Of a stretch of DNA of 6,693 bases, positions 6,138-6,693 are shown in pieces. This DNA is from JARLFX01 sp036404255 (lineage in GTDB: Bacteria > Acidobacteriota > Terriglobia > Terriglobales > Acidobacteriaceae): NCBI GenBank assembly GCA_036404255.1, contig DASWOP010000115.1, forward strand, positions 1-6,693, read 5' to 3'. The notes under the pieces were generated by a model, which saw only the letters and a program-made list of their open reading frames with translations, was not told the origin of the DNA and made no database searches. Both the position numbers and the translations under genes were made by a program. Position 1 is the stretch's first letter, and every line of letters starts with the position of its first letter.

Positions 6138-6693
6138 CTACCGCAACACGCGAGCTAAGACGTATGAAGTCTCCGTCGGCACATTGTCCTTGAACTTTAC
6201 CTTCAGCAGCACCTGGTAAGCCTGAGGCATCTTTCCCCCAGCCTTCTCTCGCAGTTTGCCCACCACCAATCGGGTTGAGTCTGGGTTTGCAAAAAATTGC
6301 ACTGCTCCCAGATATCCCGCTGAGCGGCTGCTTGTAAAGCTCTCCACATCGTTGTTACCCATCGGCCCCACTACGTGCGTTACCAGCGCATACATCACGC
6401 CCTGTTCCGCTGGCGCCGTATCGTACTCATTCTTGAAGAGTGCAGGCTCACCCTCCGCCGGATGTGTGTTGCGGATGCCATCCAGACCGGGTATAAGCTC
6501 CAGTGGGATCGGCATGCCCTGCAGTTGATCAAAGAATAAATCCTGAACGCCTACAAACAGTACATTGTTGTCTGCAAGCTGCTGCCAGGACAACTGGCTC
6601 GACCGCATCATGGAGATACTCTGCCCATGCCCGCCCAGCAGCTTCCCCAGCCAGAATGAAACCTCAGCTTCGCCAAACGCCGTATAGTAGCGG
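6138..6693 (-). CDS. C-terminal part of an uncharacterised protein (runs off the window)
   Basis: The frame is open from the right edge (6692) to a TAG at 6138-6140, giving about 184 residues of a longer protein. The first visible residues are R-Y-Y-T-A-F-G-E-A-E, so an internal Met at 6609-6611 is unlikely to be the start. Readable parts include FWLGKLLGGHGQS, NNVLFVGVQD, YALVTHVVGP and a final ETSYVLARVLR. No membrane segment or catalytic motif stands out. The pattern (G-E-A, RSS-LSW-L-NN-V-F-G, then a terminal S/R-Y-V-x-x-V-L) resembles a C-terminal domain I recall from Acidobacteriota proteins, sometimes behind a DNA-binding or other N-terminal domain; this is memory, not a search. It converges on the operon and shares the terminator region. 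The function is unknown, and the N-terminal part is needed to classify it. Confidence 0.72.
   Translation of the reverse strand, partial: RYYTAFGEAEVSFWLGKLLGGHGQSISMMRSSQLSWQQLADNNVLFVGVQDLFFDQLQGMPIPLELIPGLDGIRNTHPAEGEPALFKNEYDTAPAEQGVMYALVTHVVGPMGNNDVESFTSSRSAGYLGAVQFFANPDSTRLVVGKLREKAGGKMPQAYQVLLKVKFKDNVPTETSYVLARVLR

Noticed and set aside
1..6693. Mobile elements, CRISPR arrays, tRNA or rRNA genes, long repeats
   Set aside because: No transposase, phage or integrase gene, no spaced repeats and no recognisable structural RNA were seen; internal repeats of the GH28 gene are beta-helix rungs.

Overview
The window looks like chromosomal DNA of a soil heterotroph. Acidobacteriota (Terriglobia, e.g. 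Granulicella, Terriglobus or Edaphobacter relatives) is my best guess. The reasons are the moderately GC-rich, evenly coded genes, the density of Tat- and Sec-exported sugar enzymes, and a right-hand partial protein that resembles a C-terminal domain I recall mainly from that phylum. This assignment is inference; there is no rRNA or other marker gene here.

Layout: bases 1-113 are a leader without a convincing gene. Bases 114-6085 hold five tightly packed + strand genes: (1) a Tat-exported enolase-superfamily enzyme of the mandelate racemase type, (2) a small Sec-exported cupin, (3) a DctA-type C4-dicarboxylate:cation symporter, (4) a Sec-exported alpha/beta hydrolase of the acetyl xylan esterase type, and (5) a Tat-exported family GH28 (polygalacturonase-like) glycoside hydrolase. 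Genes 1/2 and 3/4 overlap by ATGA; the other gaps are about 55 and 21 bases. A strong intrinsic terminator (about 6090-6120) closes the block, so it is very probably one operon. A convergent gene enters from the right edge on the - strand and ends at 6138. It is the C-terminal part of a protein of unknown function.

How the genes may work together: GH28 enzymes cut pectin-type galacturonans or rhamnogalacturonans, and an esterase of this kind could remove acetyl or other ester groups. The enolase-superfamily enzyme has the catalytic set used for abstracting a proton next to a carboxylate, so it could act on a sugar acid released from pectin; the cupin may act on the same material. DctA would bring an organic diacid into the cell. 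What is unusual is that no product is predicted to be a soluble cytoplasmic protein: four are exported and the fifth is the importer. Enolase-superfamily enzymes normally work in the cytoplasm, so the block may encode a partly extracytoplasmic uronate/aldarate conversion route. Substrates cannot be read from the sequence.
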